Positions 30,830-42,599 of a stretch of 64,000 bases of DNA are shown one piece after another; position 1 is the stretch's first letter, and every line of letters begins with the position of its first letter. A model generated the notes under the pieces. That model was not told the origin of the DNA and made no database searches. It saw nothing but the letters and a program-made list of their open reading frames with translations. Source of the DNA: Petunia secreta. Its lineage: Eukaryota; Streptophyta; Magnoliopsida; Solanales; Solanaceae. The stretch lies in the NCBI GenBank assembly GCA_029990175.1, contig JARKIP010000005.1, forward strand, positions 28,467,501 through 28,531,500, written 5' to 3'. The position numbers were made by a program, and so were the translations under genes.

Positions 30830-32944
30830 ATGGAAAAAATTAAAAACTCTCTAAAAACATTTTCTCTCTTTAAAAACATAATACTCTGTAAAGATAAAAT
30901 GTCGACCAGTTCGAAAGTAGATTCTCAACTCTCTTCTCCAAAACTCAAAATTTCCAAACTAAATCAAAAGGCAAAGCAACTGGTAGTGAGTCGTTATGTG
31001 GCTATGGTGAGAAAGTTTGCAAAACTGAGACAGAAGAAGTTGTCGGAGGAAGCAACAAGTAAGGGGGAAAGTATTCCAGAAACTGGTACGGAGGAAGTGA
31101 TCATGGAGACGGTTCAAGAAATCATTCAAGAAACTGAAAAGGTAAACCCTAGTTCTCGTACTGGTACTGTAGTTGTCAATACTAGTGTACCCTTTATGCC
31201 TGTAGATTTAGAAGAACATCCTGTGAACGAAGTAGGAGAGAAGGAGAAGGTAGTTGTAGAAAATTCTGAGAAAGTTGTCGAAACAGAGGCTGTTGATGTT
31301 GTTACTAAAATAACTAAGAACACTGTTGAGGAACCTGATCCTAAGACAGTTCCTATGATAGAAAAGACTGTTAGTGACAAGGGAGAAGGAAAATCTGCTG
31401 AACCTGATAAGGAACCTGAGAAAGAACCTGGTTCATTCTCTGGTTCTGTAGTAGGTGATGACGCAGATCTGAGAGATATTGATGATTATGTGGAAGAGAA
31501 TGTAGAAGGTGTAGGTTTTACTGAGCCTTTAGATGCTGTGTTGCCTGAGCCCAATCTCACTCTTCAAGCTAGTGAAGGTTCCTCCAGTGAGACTGATGTT
31601 ATGGTAGTGGAGGAACAGAGAAGATTGGGAAAGAGGCCGGTGGTTCAGGAATAGAAACAAACTGTGAAGAAAAGAAGACTAGTAAAGGGAGGAGAATTTG
31701 TAGGTAGTTCCAAAATGGGAAGTTCTTGAGATGCAGAGGGTGTGGGAGAAAGCAGCAGGAAGACACTGAGTCATGCTAGGAGACCTGCTACTCGAGGTTC
31801 TGTGAGTGAGCATCATGAGAGGATTGTGGAGGAACCAGAGGTTCGTAGGAGAGGTTCCAAATCAAAGCTGGTGATTGGAGATGACAAGAAAGACAAGAAA
31901 ATGAGGGTGGCCTATTTTAGAGGTCTACCGATGGTGAAGGGTAAAATTCTCACTGACCTGGAGCTTGAGGGAATGACTCGGCTTGGTGCTAAGTTGAGGG
32001 CTCAGGGTTGGTTGAACATGTTCAGTGATCGTGCTAGACAGCTGAGGGAGCAAGAGGTTCGAGAATTTTATTCCAATTGCATAGTGAGTGAAGGTATTGT
32101 GATGATCATAGTCAAGGGGCTGGTGATCCAGTTTGATAGTGTGGAACTGGTGAGATTTTAGGTGTTCCTTCTCAGGGCTACAGCGAGTATATGAGGAACT
32201 CGTGGCCGGCTAGAGGAGATGGTGCGTCTGCTTTGGAGGTGACCCGAAAATTTGCAGGGAGACCTAGACTGGCAAGGGCTACACAAGTCAAGAAGAAGGC
32301 AATGCAACCCTTCTACAAGTTGCTTTTTGAATTTGTGCTGAAGAACCTACTGCAGAGGTCAGAAAGGAGGAGTGAGTCCAAATTTCTGGATATGACCTAT
32401 ATGGACTTGCTAGATCGAGAGGTTCGTATTAATCTGCCTGAATTGATGATTAAGCACATAGGTAGGGTAGCTGATATGGGGTTAGGTAAATATGCACATC
32501 GTTTGTGGGTTTCTTCTGGGGAAGGTGTTTGATTTCTTTGGGGTGCCTGTTGGTAAGTTGACTGAGCCGGACCATAACGACTTATTTGGGAGGAACATTC
32601 TTAAATCCTCTAACTATGTGTTGGATGGTGAACCTGCTAATGAACCAGAGCATATGGAAGAGGATGCAGATGAAAGGAGGAACAATAGAATGGACATGAG
32701 GATTGAGGGGTTCAGGAAGCAGCTTGAAAGGCAAAATGATGAGCTGGCCTAGATGAATGCTGAAAATACAAGGCTGGATGCAGAGCTGGAACGTGAAAGA
32801 GAAGGAAACTCGCGTCGCCTCGCCTTGTTGCTACTTAGTTTAACATCCCTGATATTCCCCAATTCTGAAACAGTTCCTTTCCCTAGTCCCTTCCTAGTTC
32901 TTTTGTGGCCTGTTTTTAAGACATTTTTATATTTCAGTTTGTAA
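30830..32944 (+). pseudogene. B downstream (envelope-like position) ORF
   Basis: Originally one ORF of roughly 690-700 codons. 30830-31654, 31742-32161 and 32492-32752 are in one frame, interrupted by in-frame stops at 31652 and about 31727 and by two compensating frameshifts around 32160 and 32500. ATG 30830 or the inner ATG at 30899 could start it. In order it has a basic N-terminus, a Val/Glu/Lys-rich acidic segment, a conserved-looking block (AQGWLNMFSDRARQLREQEV, then VPVGKLTEPDHNDLFGRNIL) that I associate with 'putative plant transposon protein' domains, a coiled coil (32690-32810) and a hydrophobic C-terminal segment (32815-32940). Position and architecture fit the env-like ORF of Sireviruses; function is unproven. 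Confidence 0.65.
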
Positions 32945-33264
32945 TATTGTGAATGATGTTTGGATGTTTTATGCCGGTTTGGTACTTTTTGTTGTTATAA
33001 ATATCCTATCTACAAGTATTTATTGTCTAAAACAGGTTCCTAACGTGTAAAGGTTGGCTAGACTTAATTTAAGTTGAGCAGGTTCTTACAACTGTGAAAC
33101 TTTTCGATGATGCCAAAAAGGAGAAGTTAGATGTTGTTAGTTCATTATATGTTTGTGACCTAATCTTTGCCTAACTGTTATTACCCTGGTTCGTGGTTAG
33201 TGTTTGATTTTTACAGGTTCTTGAGAGTATAAACCCTCATTGAGACAACATTGTTTGCCATCAT
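32945..33264 (+). other. B 3' untranslated internal region
   Basis: This is AT-rich sequence between the downstream ORF and the PPT. No gene or clear signal is seen. Confidence 0.4.
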
Positions 33265-33279
33265 CAAAAAGGGGGAATT
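33265..33279 (+). other. B polypurine tract
   Basis: CAAAAAGGGGGAATT lies directly before the 3' LTR. It is the expected plus-strand priming site. Confidence 0.85.
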
Positions 33280-34203
33280 TGTTGAAGGATGAGTTTTGAA
33301 GATGACAAAGGACCTGGTGCTAAATGGACCACGAAAAGGTTCACAGTTGAAGTGAGAAGGTCAGCTGTTCAACGGGTTAATCTAGTCAGAGCTGAAGAAG
33401 GAAAGAAGAGAACAGCTGGAGTCAAAGAGTCAAAGTTCCAATCCTACCGGAAGTTGAAGAAGCTAGAAGCAGTGCTGAGAAGGACGCAGCTCCTAAACGT
33501 AAACGGATTGGGAACTAAGGCAAATTAACTTAGGTTTTAAATAAGGAAATATGGGTAACCTTGTTTAAAACTGATTCCAAAGAGAAAAAGGATTCCTAAA
33601 CTTAGTTGGATCCGGCTAAGTCTAGTGCCTATATATACAAGTTAATTTGGCCAAATTCAATACGCACAAAAGACATCTCAACAGAGCATATCAAGTACAA
33701 TCAGATCGTGAGAAGCTTTGTGTGCAAGAACAAAGGCTGAGCAGCAGAACCTTACGAAGGAGCAGTTTCATAGATAAGTCTGTTGTTTTAGTTTCTTTGT
33801 TATAGGCTATTGAGTTGTAATCTATCAGCTTGTTTAGAAGCATTAAGTAGAGATTACTTTTGAGGTTAAGTAGAGGTAACCTTACCAGCTAACGTGTGGC
33901 TGTGAAGGTTCTAGGTACTAGGAGGTTCTAGTTCCTTGATTACATTACATTGTAGTCTAAAACTTGCTCGGGTTTTCCTTTAGTGGAAGAGTTGAAATCC
34001 CAAGAGTTTGGGTCGTGGTTTTTTATCCCTTGAGCAAGGATTTTTCCACGTAAAAATCTCTATGTTATTTACGTTTCCGCAAATTGTTTAGTTTCAGAGA
34101 TAGGTGAAACTTACAAGGAAAAGCAAGTTTTAGGATTTGAAAATCGGGTAAGGACACTATTCACCCCCCTCTAGTGTCTTACATAGGTGCACCAAGTGCA
34201 ACA
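33280..34203 (+). repeat. B 3' LTR
   Basis: It matches 24792-25749 apart from a ~34-bp deletion (near 34118) and scattered substitutions, about eleven in the first ~265 bp by eye, all transitions. It ends ...CACCAAGTGCAACA. Confidence 0.93.
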
Positions 34204-34208
34204 AAGTG
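34204..34208. other. Target-site duplication of B, right copy
   Basis: AAGTG is identical to 24787-24791. Confidence 0.9.
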
Positions 34209-36880
34209 AAGCAAAATAAAAGCTCAACTTATAGCAGGAAGATCGAAACAGAGAGGAGAGGAGCTAACTAGGAATCCTATGTCAAATGCATTGCACCACT
34301 AAACCCCTCATCCTTATCTAGTTATTATCATCATTATCCTCCATTATGACATAAATCATTTTCCTAATCAAGATATAATAATTATATTCCATTAACACAT
34401 GAGCATATACATTACTTGAGCAAATGGGAGTTAACATACCACTACAACAGTAAAGAAAGAGAGAGGAAAATATGATACCTGAAGCACTACAAATTTAGGA
34501 ATTTTTACATAATATAGACATTTGGGAGGGTGTTTATCAGAAAATAGATACATTTTATCTAAATTACTCTAAATAGACTTTTAGACCTATTTACTTAACA
34601 TTTAATAGACACTTTTAAAAACTTTTTATCTTCCTTTTACTGTGCCTATAATTATGGGAATGAGGATATTCATTAAGTGAGCATTTATTAATTTTTCCCA
34701 GTTCCCTTAACTACTCCATCTTCAATTTCTCTTAAATGCAGCCGAGATTCTTGCTGCAAATTTGTATCCAAATAAAACGTGCTTCCTTCTAAGTAATACA
34801 TTTCAGGATGCTCTTATTTTTCTCAAGAATTCAGTTAAACTAAAATCAGCATATTTAGTGGATAATGTATGCATATCAGGTACATACTTGTTGAAGAATA
34901 TCACAATCAATAATATATTAAGTACTCACTTATTAAAACATAAACACTTTAAACAAATATATACGAGTATTATGCATGATATATGCCCACTTAACTTGGA
35001 TAAAAGCTTATACGATATTTATCAATATGCACTCAGTATTTCTAATATATACCAAATATATTGGTTATACAAATTAGTATGCATAAAATATACTGCGAGC
35101 ATTATGAATATGCATCAAATATTTCAAACTTATAAACTGAACATAAAAAATATGCAATGCATATGGGAATTAAAGTGTATTAAAAGAATATTCTAATTAA
35201 TATATAACTAGATAAAATAAAAAAAGGAAAAGAGATTGTGTTTTACATATCTTTCAGCATGATATATATGGTAAAGAATAAGATCTGGTGGGACTCATAC
35301 ATGATTTACGTTGCTATTTTCCTATATTTAAGGCTTAGAATTACTAAACATCCTAATTGTTTAAGAGATTCCATATCTGCTATGTTTTAGGAGATTTTCA
35401 CGCTGGGTTAAGTGTTTACTTTATTCACGCAGCATTTAGATTGTAGATTTTTCGGCTGCTGATAGTTAACACAATCGACGCTAGTATTTAGGAGATATTC
35501 ATGCAGATCTTTTAGAAGTTAGGATATCCATGTACCTATTATTTAGCATCAATTTTGGTTAGCCATTGATATATGTTAATATGTCTATTATCTAGTAGGG
35601 CTATGTAAAATACTTGGTTAGTTATGAAATTTTCCCACAAATTTAATACCAAAAACTTCATTTGCGGATTGGTACTCACCGCACCATATCAAGTCCTCAA
35701 AGTTAACTTTTTGCTCCCCTTTTACTAAGACTAGATATTTGTATAAGCCCTAGATAAAATTTGGGAGCTAACAAATATTGTATGGGCTTGTCTATTATCT
35801 CACCACTTGGCCCAATTAAAGTAATTATTTGGTCTAATAGTCTATTTTCATAGTTCTATCTTATATCACCCAAATTATAGAGATGTATTCTATAATAACC
35901 TAAAAGAAAATTAATTTATAACTAATGGAATAAATTCTTATAAACAAAATCTCGGGTCATTATTCTCGGACTCACTATCCAAAAACTTAAGAGAACACCT
36001 GGGTCAGTACATCAATATGAGGAATCTTCGTAGATCGTACACAGATACTATGTCTATATTTCACAAAGCAACAAAATCTTATCCAAGAGAGGGCATGTGT
36101 CCAAGAATGTATAGGGAACCTCTAAGGTTAGAATGTACTATAAATACAACTTATTCTACACTTCTAAGAGAGACAACTATCATATCATATTACAAGTACA
36201 ACTTACTAGAAACGGCAGCTTTGTATAAGGATGAGTGAAATATCAAGCTCTCTCTTGGCTTCTTGGGTTTTCATTCAATAAGATTACTCTTACTTTTTTT
36301 TTCCTATTAATTGTATTGTTTGATTAAGTTCATGGCATTATCTTAAACACACAGTTTCTAGCTTTAAGCTAGATCTAAGCCTAAAGACATTTATAAATCT
36401 TGATATAAGACCTTATTTTTTACGTACATAATCATAAATTCAATTGTTGTTTACTAAACTCGATTTAAGCACATACAACAATCACTGCAGAAAGGTACTT
36501 CCCAATTCTTTTGTTGATGGGAAGAATTTATATTTGACAGTTTCAACTTATAAGCTCTATGTGTCCATCATCTCGTTCAATCTTTAATGAAAATCATGTT
36601 TGTGCAGCGGTTGTACGTATTATTAACTAAAATTGAACTTGTACTTGAGTCTGAATTTTGAATTATTACAACTTAACTACATGCCGGTGCTTTGAAGTTT
36701 GAACTATTAAAACTAAACTTAAGCTAGTAGTATGAAGTTTGAAGTATTACAATTGAACTAAGCTTGGATTTCCATCCACGTAATGTCTATGAAACCTTTA
36801 CGACATCATGAAGGTAAATATAACGCATGATATGCCCCGGTTATACAAAGGATAGAGTCTATAAAATGATTCCACTAGAT
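34209..36880. other. Gene-less AT-rich stretch
   Basis: No supported gene. The 144-codon open frame at 34762-35196 is Ile/Tyr/Lys-rich, consists of AT-rich degenerate repeats (TATGCAT and TTATACAA motifs) and shows no domain. A small frame at 36017-36238 likewise lacks support. I see no terminal repeats. Confidence 0.45.
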
Positions 36881-36884
36881 AGAA

Positions 36885-37115
36885 GTTGACCTCACCAAAA
36901 ATATGTAAAAATGATGAACATAGATGCCTAGTAAGGAGATGTGATAGATCAGTGATGGGTCTACACAGAGGTAGGGGTAGAGGGAGACTAGAGAAGATTT
37001 GAGGCAAGTTGATTAGACAAGACATGGCATACCTCTAGATCAATGAGGATATGACCTTAGATAAGAGAGTGTGAAGGTCGAGGATTATGGTAAAAAAGTT
37101 AGAAGGTAGTCCAGC
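36885..37115 (+). pseudogene. LINE 3' end fragment, copy 1
   Basis: With stops ignored, the plus strand reads VRRCDRS, HRGRGRGRLEKI, GKLIRQDMAYL, NEDMTLDKRV and SRIMVKKLEG. This is the tail of plant L1-type reverse transcriptase proteins, and it matches 59545-59895 segment for segment. The rest of the LINE is not seen upstream. It is dead by several stops. Confidence 0.7.
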
Positions 37116-37149
37116 AATTTCTGTCATATTAGCATAAGTGTTATTCTTT

Positions 37150-37187
37150 TATATATATATATATATACACACACACACATACACACT
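37150..37187. repeat. (TA)n(CA)n microsatellite
   Basis: A run of TA dinucleotides changes into CA dinucleotides. It lies just downstream of the LINE tail, a common place for simple repeats. Confidence 0.9.
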
Positions 37188-37703
37188 ATTTTATCTTGTA
37201 CTTCATCTTTATTATTACTGTTGTTTCATTTAAAATGGTCATCTTTAACCCTTTTTTTTTTATGTCGACACTTTCTATATATTGGTATTTTCATCCTAAC
37301 TTTTTTCAAACCTAGTTTAACAAATGCTTTATCTTGAGCTGAGGGTCTATTAGAAACAGACTCTCCTAGACCCACTTGTGGAATATCACTGGATACCTTG
37401 TTATTGTTACAGATAGGTTTTGTAACTCACGATTTTTTAACAGGTCAGAAGCTTGTGGTTTGGGAATACACTAGAGACGGCCATAGGTGTATATCTAGTC
37501 ACATGAAAATATGAGGATCACATATTAAATCTACAAATAATTTAACTTAAACTTCTTATTTTACCTTTAATTGTAAGCTTTTCTAGCTATACAAATGTTA
37601 TGGCATGAGACCACAAGTTTCAAAAAGGTTATAACCACACAAATGTTATACAAATATATTCAAGAACACAAGTTTCAATAGCCATATATTTTCTCTTAAA
37701 CTG
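37188..37703. other. Gene-less flank of element C
   Basis: No coding sequence or repeat could be assigned here. Confidence 0.4.
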
Positions 37704-37708
37704 CATGT
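37704..37708. other. Target-site duplication of C, left copy
   Basis: CATGT precedes the element. CATGC follows it at 44762-44766. Four of five bases agree. Confidence 0.5.
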
Positions 37709-38189
37709 TGTTTAGGCCTAAATTTGGTCGTTTAGGAAAAACAATTAAATTGATTAGAGGGTCACAAGCAATACAATAAATACGCAGGAAAAGTAAGTAA
37801 AACTAAAAGAGAAATAATAGACAAGAAAGTAAAGAGTTGTATTCCTTGAAATTAACCAAATTCAGTGTGAATCGCCTAATGTACAATATAGTATAAGGAG
37901 GGGTATTTATAGTAGTGATTTAGCCAGTCCAAACTGCGGTAAAATACAAATAGTAATCAGGCCATGGGCCTGTAAACTCAAGGCGGTGGTATATACGAAA
38001 CCCTAACTACGAGACTGTAAACCCTAAGGTGACGGGATATATACCTTGCGTCATATGCATACGTTGGCTGAGCCGTGACATGAGGATCAGGTGTGTATCC
38101 TCTACGCCAGGTGATTTGTAAGCTAGGTCTAGTCTCACTAGCTGGACTTGTATCCTCGTAATCATAGGTGTCGTATTTTTGCCCACACA
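37709..38189 (-). repeat. C 3' LTR
   Basis: On the plus strand it reads TGTTTAGGCCTAAATTTGG ... GCCCACACA, 481 bp. It matches the right LTR 44279-44761 and the LTRs of D. Confidence 0.9.
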
Positions 38190-38206
38190 ATTAGTCCCTC
38201 CACTTG
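38190..38206 (-). other. C polypurine tract
   Basis: The minus strand reads CAAGTGGAGGGACTAAT just before the LTR start TGTGTGGG. D has CAAGTGGGGGGATTGAC at the same place. Confidence 0.65.
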
Positions 38207-38612
38207 CTGAGTGATGTCGTAAGCAGTTAAAAAGTGAAAGAGGCACGATAGGAGATGTAGAGATATGCTTGTACCCGATACTCGTCCCTGTCTTTATGCA
38301 TGCGTTGCATTGAATGTAAGTACTCAAGTACGATGATATGTAGCCCTGTGATTGTGGGGGTTTTATTCGCATCTTTCCAATGCTGCAACCGCTCTATCAT
38401 ATCCCGTAACTATTGGGATGTATCACGTAAGCAGTAATGATCACAATATTACATCTTTAGAATGATTAGCTTTCCTTATAAGACTTCTTATAGGTGTGTA
38501 TAAGTACACCGTAATTATAGAGCCTTTTATTCATCTTCAAACTCCCTCTTCAAAAACTTTCTCCCAAAAAGAAGCTTTTTCTCTAATCTTTGCAAAGCGT
38601 TCCTTTTTCGAT

Positions 38613-41112
38613 ATGGCCCAAGAGAAAAATTCCTCCCTAGAAACTTCAGGTTTCTAGATTATCTGCCCCCAATCTTGAATTTTGAAGGTGATGGCCGAAT
38701 GCAAGGCCAAACAGCCAAACATGAAGGTGAAAATAGTAACCTTTCTATTGAGTTCTACCCATCAGCCATTGTAGAGGATGACATAACTCGTATCAGACTC
38801 GATTGAAAATGACCTAATTTAATATATATCATCATCCCTACTGCTGTAGAATGAATATCTTTCCCATCGCGCTGGATACTCGATGGTCCATGCTTACCCT
38901 TTTACTCTGCATCTTAACGAACGTGTCTGTTCAATTGTGGAAGAAATATGTCGCCGGTATAACATCTGCTTAGGCCAAGTCGGTCCCTCTATCTGGCGCT
39001 TGGTGGCCATTTTAGATCATCTGGCCAACCATGCCAAAAGTGAAATTTTCCTTTTGGCGTCTTCATGCATTCTACTATTCCCGTCTTCACAAAGCGGGCA
39101 TGTTGATCCTCATCAAGCGAAGAAGAAAAGGTATAGTCTCTAATAGTGAGGACTCCAAAGACCATGGCGGGGTCTACCGATACGTGGCAGTACGCACCCC
39201 GTCCATAGTGTCATCTTATCCCTTTCCAGATATGTTCAACAGGAAGCATAAGTGGTTATATTTCCATCCTTGTGTAATTTCGCCCATTGTTTCGCTTAAC
39301 TGGCATCCTGTTCCTCTCAGTGTGTTCTGTGACTTCTATTCCACTAACTCATGAGGAGTTAACCATGTAGGTTACTATAATCTTTACGAGAAACCCTGCC
39401 AGTACAATGACTTTTACAGCCTTGGCTGGTATGAACGGCTGGCGGGCGAAGGACCATAGTAAGCCATTTCCACTAAATATTTTATCTGATTCCATGTTTC
39501 CATTATTGTCACCACTTTTACTTTGTCTCAGGACTCTCCCATCGTGAATTTCCTCTTCTGAAATAAATTCAAATTGATGCCCCGTATATCTCTACCCTGC
39601 CTGATGTACAAGCGTCCGGTGGTAAATACATTGAGGGGGCTAGCGGCTCCCGTTCTTCGAAGAGAAAGATGCCTACCAAATTTGACAATGTGGCGTTCGT
39701 CAATGAGACCCTGGTGATTTTTTATGGTGAGGGAGAAGTCCCTCGAGTGCCTGAGCTTGAAGCTATTGCAACTTCTGAGTCGTCTACGTGAAAGCATAGA
39801 CACCAGATTGATGAGACTTCCGAGGCTGAAGAAGACCTGGCGAGAGAGATGAAGTTGTACAAGCATCTATTCCTCTCGAGTCCCTGCCGTCAGGTTGGTT
39901 CTTATCTTCATGCCTTTTACTGGTGTAATCTCTTTATCCATGAATGATTCTCCATCAAACACTTTCAGAAACCGCTATACTAACCTCTGCCATTGAGCCG
40001 ACCAACTCTCCTCAACATCGTCCTGGCAAAGAAGTAGCGTGGATGTAGATCCGCCGTCGAGCCCTTGAGAGGACCTCATGAGATTTTTATCCCTATCGCT
40101 GCAAGAGTGAACCTATTTGAGAGCCGGGGCGTTGTGACTGATCATACTGCTGAGTTGATTGGTCCTTGCAAGCAGAAGCACTTTGCTGATTATAGCCACC
40201 AAAAGCTACTCGAAGCCGGTGCGGGTTGTTCTCTCAGGGTAAATCTTGCTCAATCATCTTCAATGTTATAAATTTGAATTTTCACCTTCTCTCTTTCGAA
40301 CAACTTTTCTGATGTCCATTCAGGGGTTGATGGTTTATCACGAAACCCTTCACCGAGGAAGCTCGGATGATGCCCTGAAGGAGGAGAACGATGCTCTGTG
40401 GGGACAGGTTGGCAGCTTGCAACCCTTTGTGGAAAAGGTGGAATAGCTAAAAAGGGAACTCCAAACCACACACAAAGCCTATCACCTGTAGGAAATGAAG
40501 AACATGAACCTTAATGTTGCGGTGAGCAATGAGGCTCATAAGAGCAAACAGGCTGTAGAGACTCTTCAGTCGTCCCTGCATTAAGCAAAACTTATCGGGT
40601 AGGTACATTATGCCAATGTGACCCGCTTGGAAGCAGTTGAGGAAAGCCTTCAGTAGAGTTTGTCCGCAATGGAAGAAAAAGCCAAAGCTGCTGAAATGAG
40701 TGCTTCCGAAGCTAAGGGACTTTCTGCCTTCCTCCAGGATGAGAACGACAAGCTAAAAAGCAGAGTGGCGTCCTTGGAAAAGTATCGCGATAAACTTTGT
40801 AACGAGGCCCATCGCAGAGAGGAAATGATGAATGCCCTGAACACTTGCCATATGGCCGAGGTACATCCTGCTAATCTCGTGGCTGCTCATGCTACCTTAG
40901 ACCGGGTTCGTGACAACCCTAGCTTGGACCTAGCATCTAAGATTGCTTCGTTGACCGAGCTTGTGGCCCAAGAATATGCTCAGTTAGGATCCGACATTGA
41001 GGAAGGCTTTGAAGAAGCTAGTGGTGAAAGAGATGATGATGTGCATCTGGGGAGCCTGCAGTCGGTGAAGCAGGACCTTCGCAAACTGAAGGAAGTCCTC
41101 TTAGAGAGTTAG
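38613..41112 (+). pseudogene. C antisense gene: gypsy-transposase-like domain plus coiled coil, with introns
   Basis: This gene lies on the strand opposite to gag. From ATG 38613 (MAQEK) it encodes a domain resembling 'putative gypsy type transposon' proteins (HLNERVCSIVEEICRRYNIC, GPSIWRLVAILDHL), then VYRYVAVRTPSIVS ... KHKWLYFHPC, then a long coiled coil (40660-41112, FLQDENDKLKSRVASLEKY) and an acidic tail. Predicted introns are 39459-39531, 39894-39968 and 40239-40323, each GT...AG, and two have exact counterparts in D. Premature stops in the first exon make this copy defective. Transcription would start in or near the 3' LTR and run towards gag. The role is unknown. Confidence 0.65.
40239..40323 (+). 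other. Predicted intron 3 of the C antisense gene
   Basis: The donor is CTCAGG/GTAAAT and the acceptor GTCCATTCAG/GGGTTG. The matching intron in D is 53911-53992 (GGGTAAAC ... GTCCACCCAG). Coding similarity between copies resumes exactly at the acceptor. The 85-bp length is typical of short plant introns. Confidence 0.6.
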
Positions 41113-41958
41113 AATCCCCCTCTCCTTTGTTTTTGCGACAATGATATGAACAATTGCCCATGATTTGGGCGTAATTATTATATTTTGAGTCCGCATTGAG
41201 GCTTTTTACTTGAATTATCCATTATTTTATTTGTGACGAATTCAATTTCTGCCGTAAATAGTTTTTAGATAATGGCTTTGTAAAGTCGTGTCTACGTAGG
41301 CGTGTGCGCCAAGAGTCTAGGCGACTTTTGATTGATAACTGGACGCCCTGTTCATTCTAATGCCTAGAATGTTTTTCAGTGAGCCTTCTTGGGCAAGTAT
41401 GTCCGTTGTGTGTGCACTGAAGGCTGACGGCTTAAGTTGCACCTGCGATAGATGACTTTTGCACCCACAAGGGGATGTCTTTAGCCTATTTTGTGTAAAG
41501 GGGCACTTTTCGTTCAAACTATAATATCTGTGCTGGTTCACTTGAGTGTTTTAAGACTTACCGGCACTATGCGGGCGGACGTCCCCACTGACATGTTGGT
41601 GCAATTTATTGAATTGATGATTTCAACTTACGAATAATGCCTGGTGCCTGGTGCCTGAACTAGAAGTGATCTAGCTTTAAGCGAGTAGTTTACCCTACTT
41701 TTGTCACAAAAAGTGAGTATTACTTCAACTTAAGGTGTGCCAGAGCTATAAATATTTGGATCGTAGATGTATCTGATTGTAAAACCCACTAAGTAGAATA
41801 ATAATTTTATTGATAAAGGGTGCGCTGGGCTTGAACTATTGTGGTTGAAAACCCGTAACATGATTAATAAGCATGAAAATACTGTAATCAAAATTCAAAA
41901 AAAAATATTAGAGACTTAATTAAAGCAAATACTGAAAAGAATTGTACTTCTAAGTGTC
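41113..41958 (-). other. C spacer where pol would be expected
   Basis: About 850 bp lie between the antisense gene and the protease tail. No RT, RNase H or integrase motif is visible on either strand. Sequence similarity to D (54772-55600) extends throughout, so the absence of pol is shared. Confidence 0.6.
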
Positions 41959-41959
41959 C

Positions 41960-42550
41960 TACTCCTTCTCCCTCCTCAAATCTTTGAATCAACTAAACAG
42001 TCAGAGTCGTCATTTGGTTGATTGAAGTTTCGGAGTCATCATCGGCTTCAAGGAGGTTCGTTTCTGGTGCTTTTTTGTGGACAGGCGCTCCTAGGACTGT
42101 TGTTGTATAGCATTCTCTTACAACTTCCTGACCTCCATTAATTTCTTTTACCCCCACTCAGTAGGGTACTTGAGTTTCTAGTGTAGGGTAGAAGGCACTG
42201 CTTTGGCCTGATGAATCCACGGCCATCCAATGATTTATACAGGACGCCTTATTTGATTACGTAGAAAGATGAAAGGTGATCTACTCCTGGTATGCGCGTA
42301 GCAAGGTTTATTTTCTCCAATAGACTTTTCGCAGGAGTTTGTTGAAGCCAGCAAATGTATAGACACTTGGAGTCACTTTGACTTCAATCCCCATTGCCCG
42401 TAAGGTGTCCCACTTGATTAGGTCTACACTGCTGCCAGCGTCGACCAAGATGCATTTGACATCTGTATCCCCTATTCTGAGTGTCATGACCAAGCCATCG
42501 TGGTGAGGAGTGTTGCAGCTGGTGCTATCCTCGTCACTGAACAAGATCAT
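41960..42550 (-). pseudogene. C protease-like domain and tail
   Basis: The frame 42550-42308 reads FSDEDSTSC, TPHHDGLVMTLRIGDTDVKCILVDAGSSVDLIKWDTLRAM, the typical Tat-lineage retropepsin context. The catalytic motif is DAGS in place of DTGS. After a stop, coding similarity to D continues in shifted frames down to about 41960 (LLEADDDSETSINQ), where the polyprotein is cut off. Both copies have DAG, so the change predates their divergence, and proteolytic activity is doubtful. Confidence 0.7.
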
Positions 42551-42599
42551 CTCATCTCGGGCATGGCATCAATCGGGCATTGCCTCGCTGTGATTCAAA

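Larger units (their letters stand above)
24792..34203 (+). mobile_element. Full-length Copia (Sirevirus-like) retrotransposon B
   Basis: This is a complete 9.4-kb element: LTRs of 958 and 924 bp, a perfect AAGTG duplication, an initiator-Met PBS, gag with a coiled-coil segment, protease, integrase, RT and RNase H in Copia order, about 2.5 kb of extra sequence with a long ORF downstream of pol, then a PPT. An extra ORF after RNase H is characteristic of the Sirevirus genus (known family trait). Multiple stops and frameshifts in every coding part mean it is not autonomous now. The PPT reads AAAAAGGGGGAATT. Confidence 0.93.

Noticed and set aside
34762..35196. 144-codon plus-strand reading frame
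   Set aside because: AT-rich low-complexity Ile/Tyr/Lys sequence made of degenerate repeats, with no domain and no flanking gene signals.
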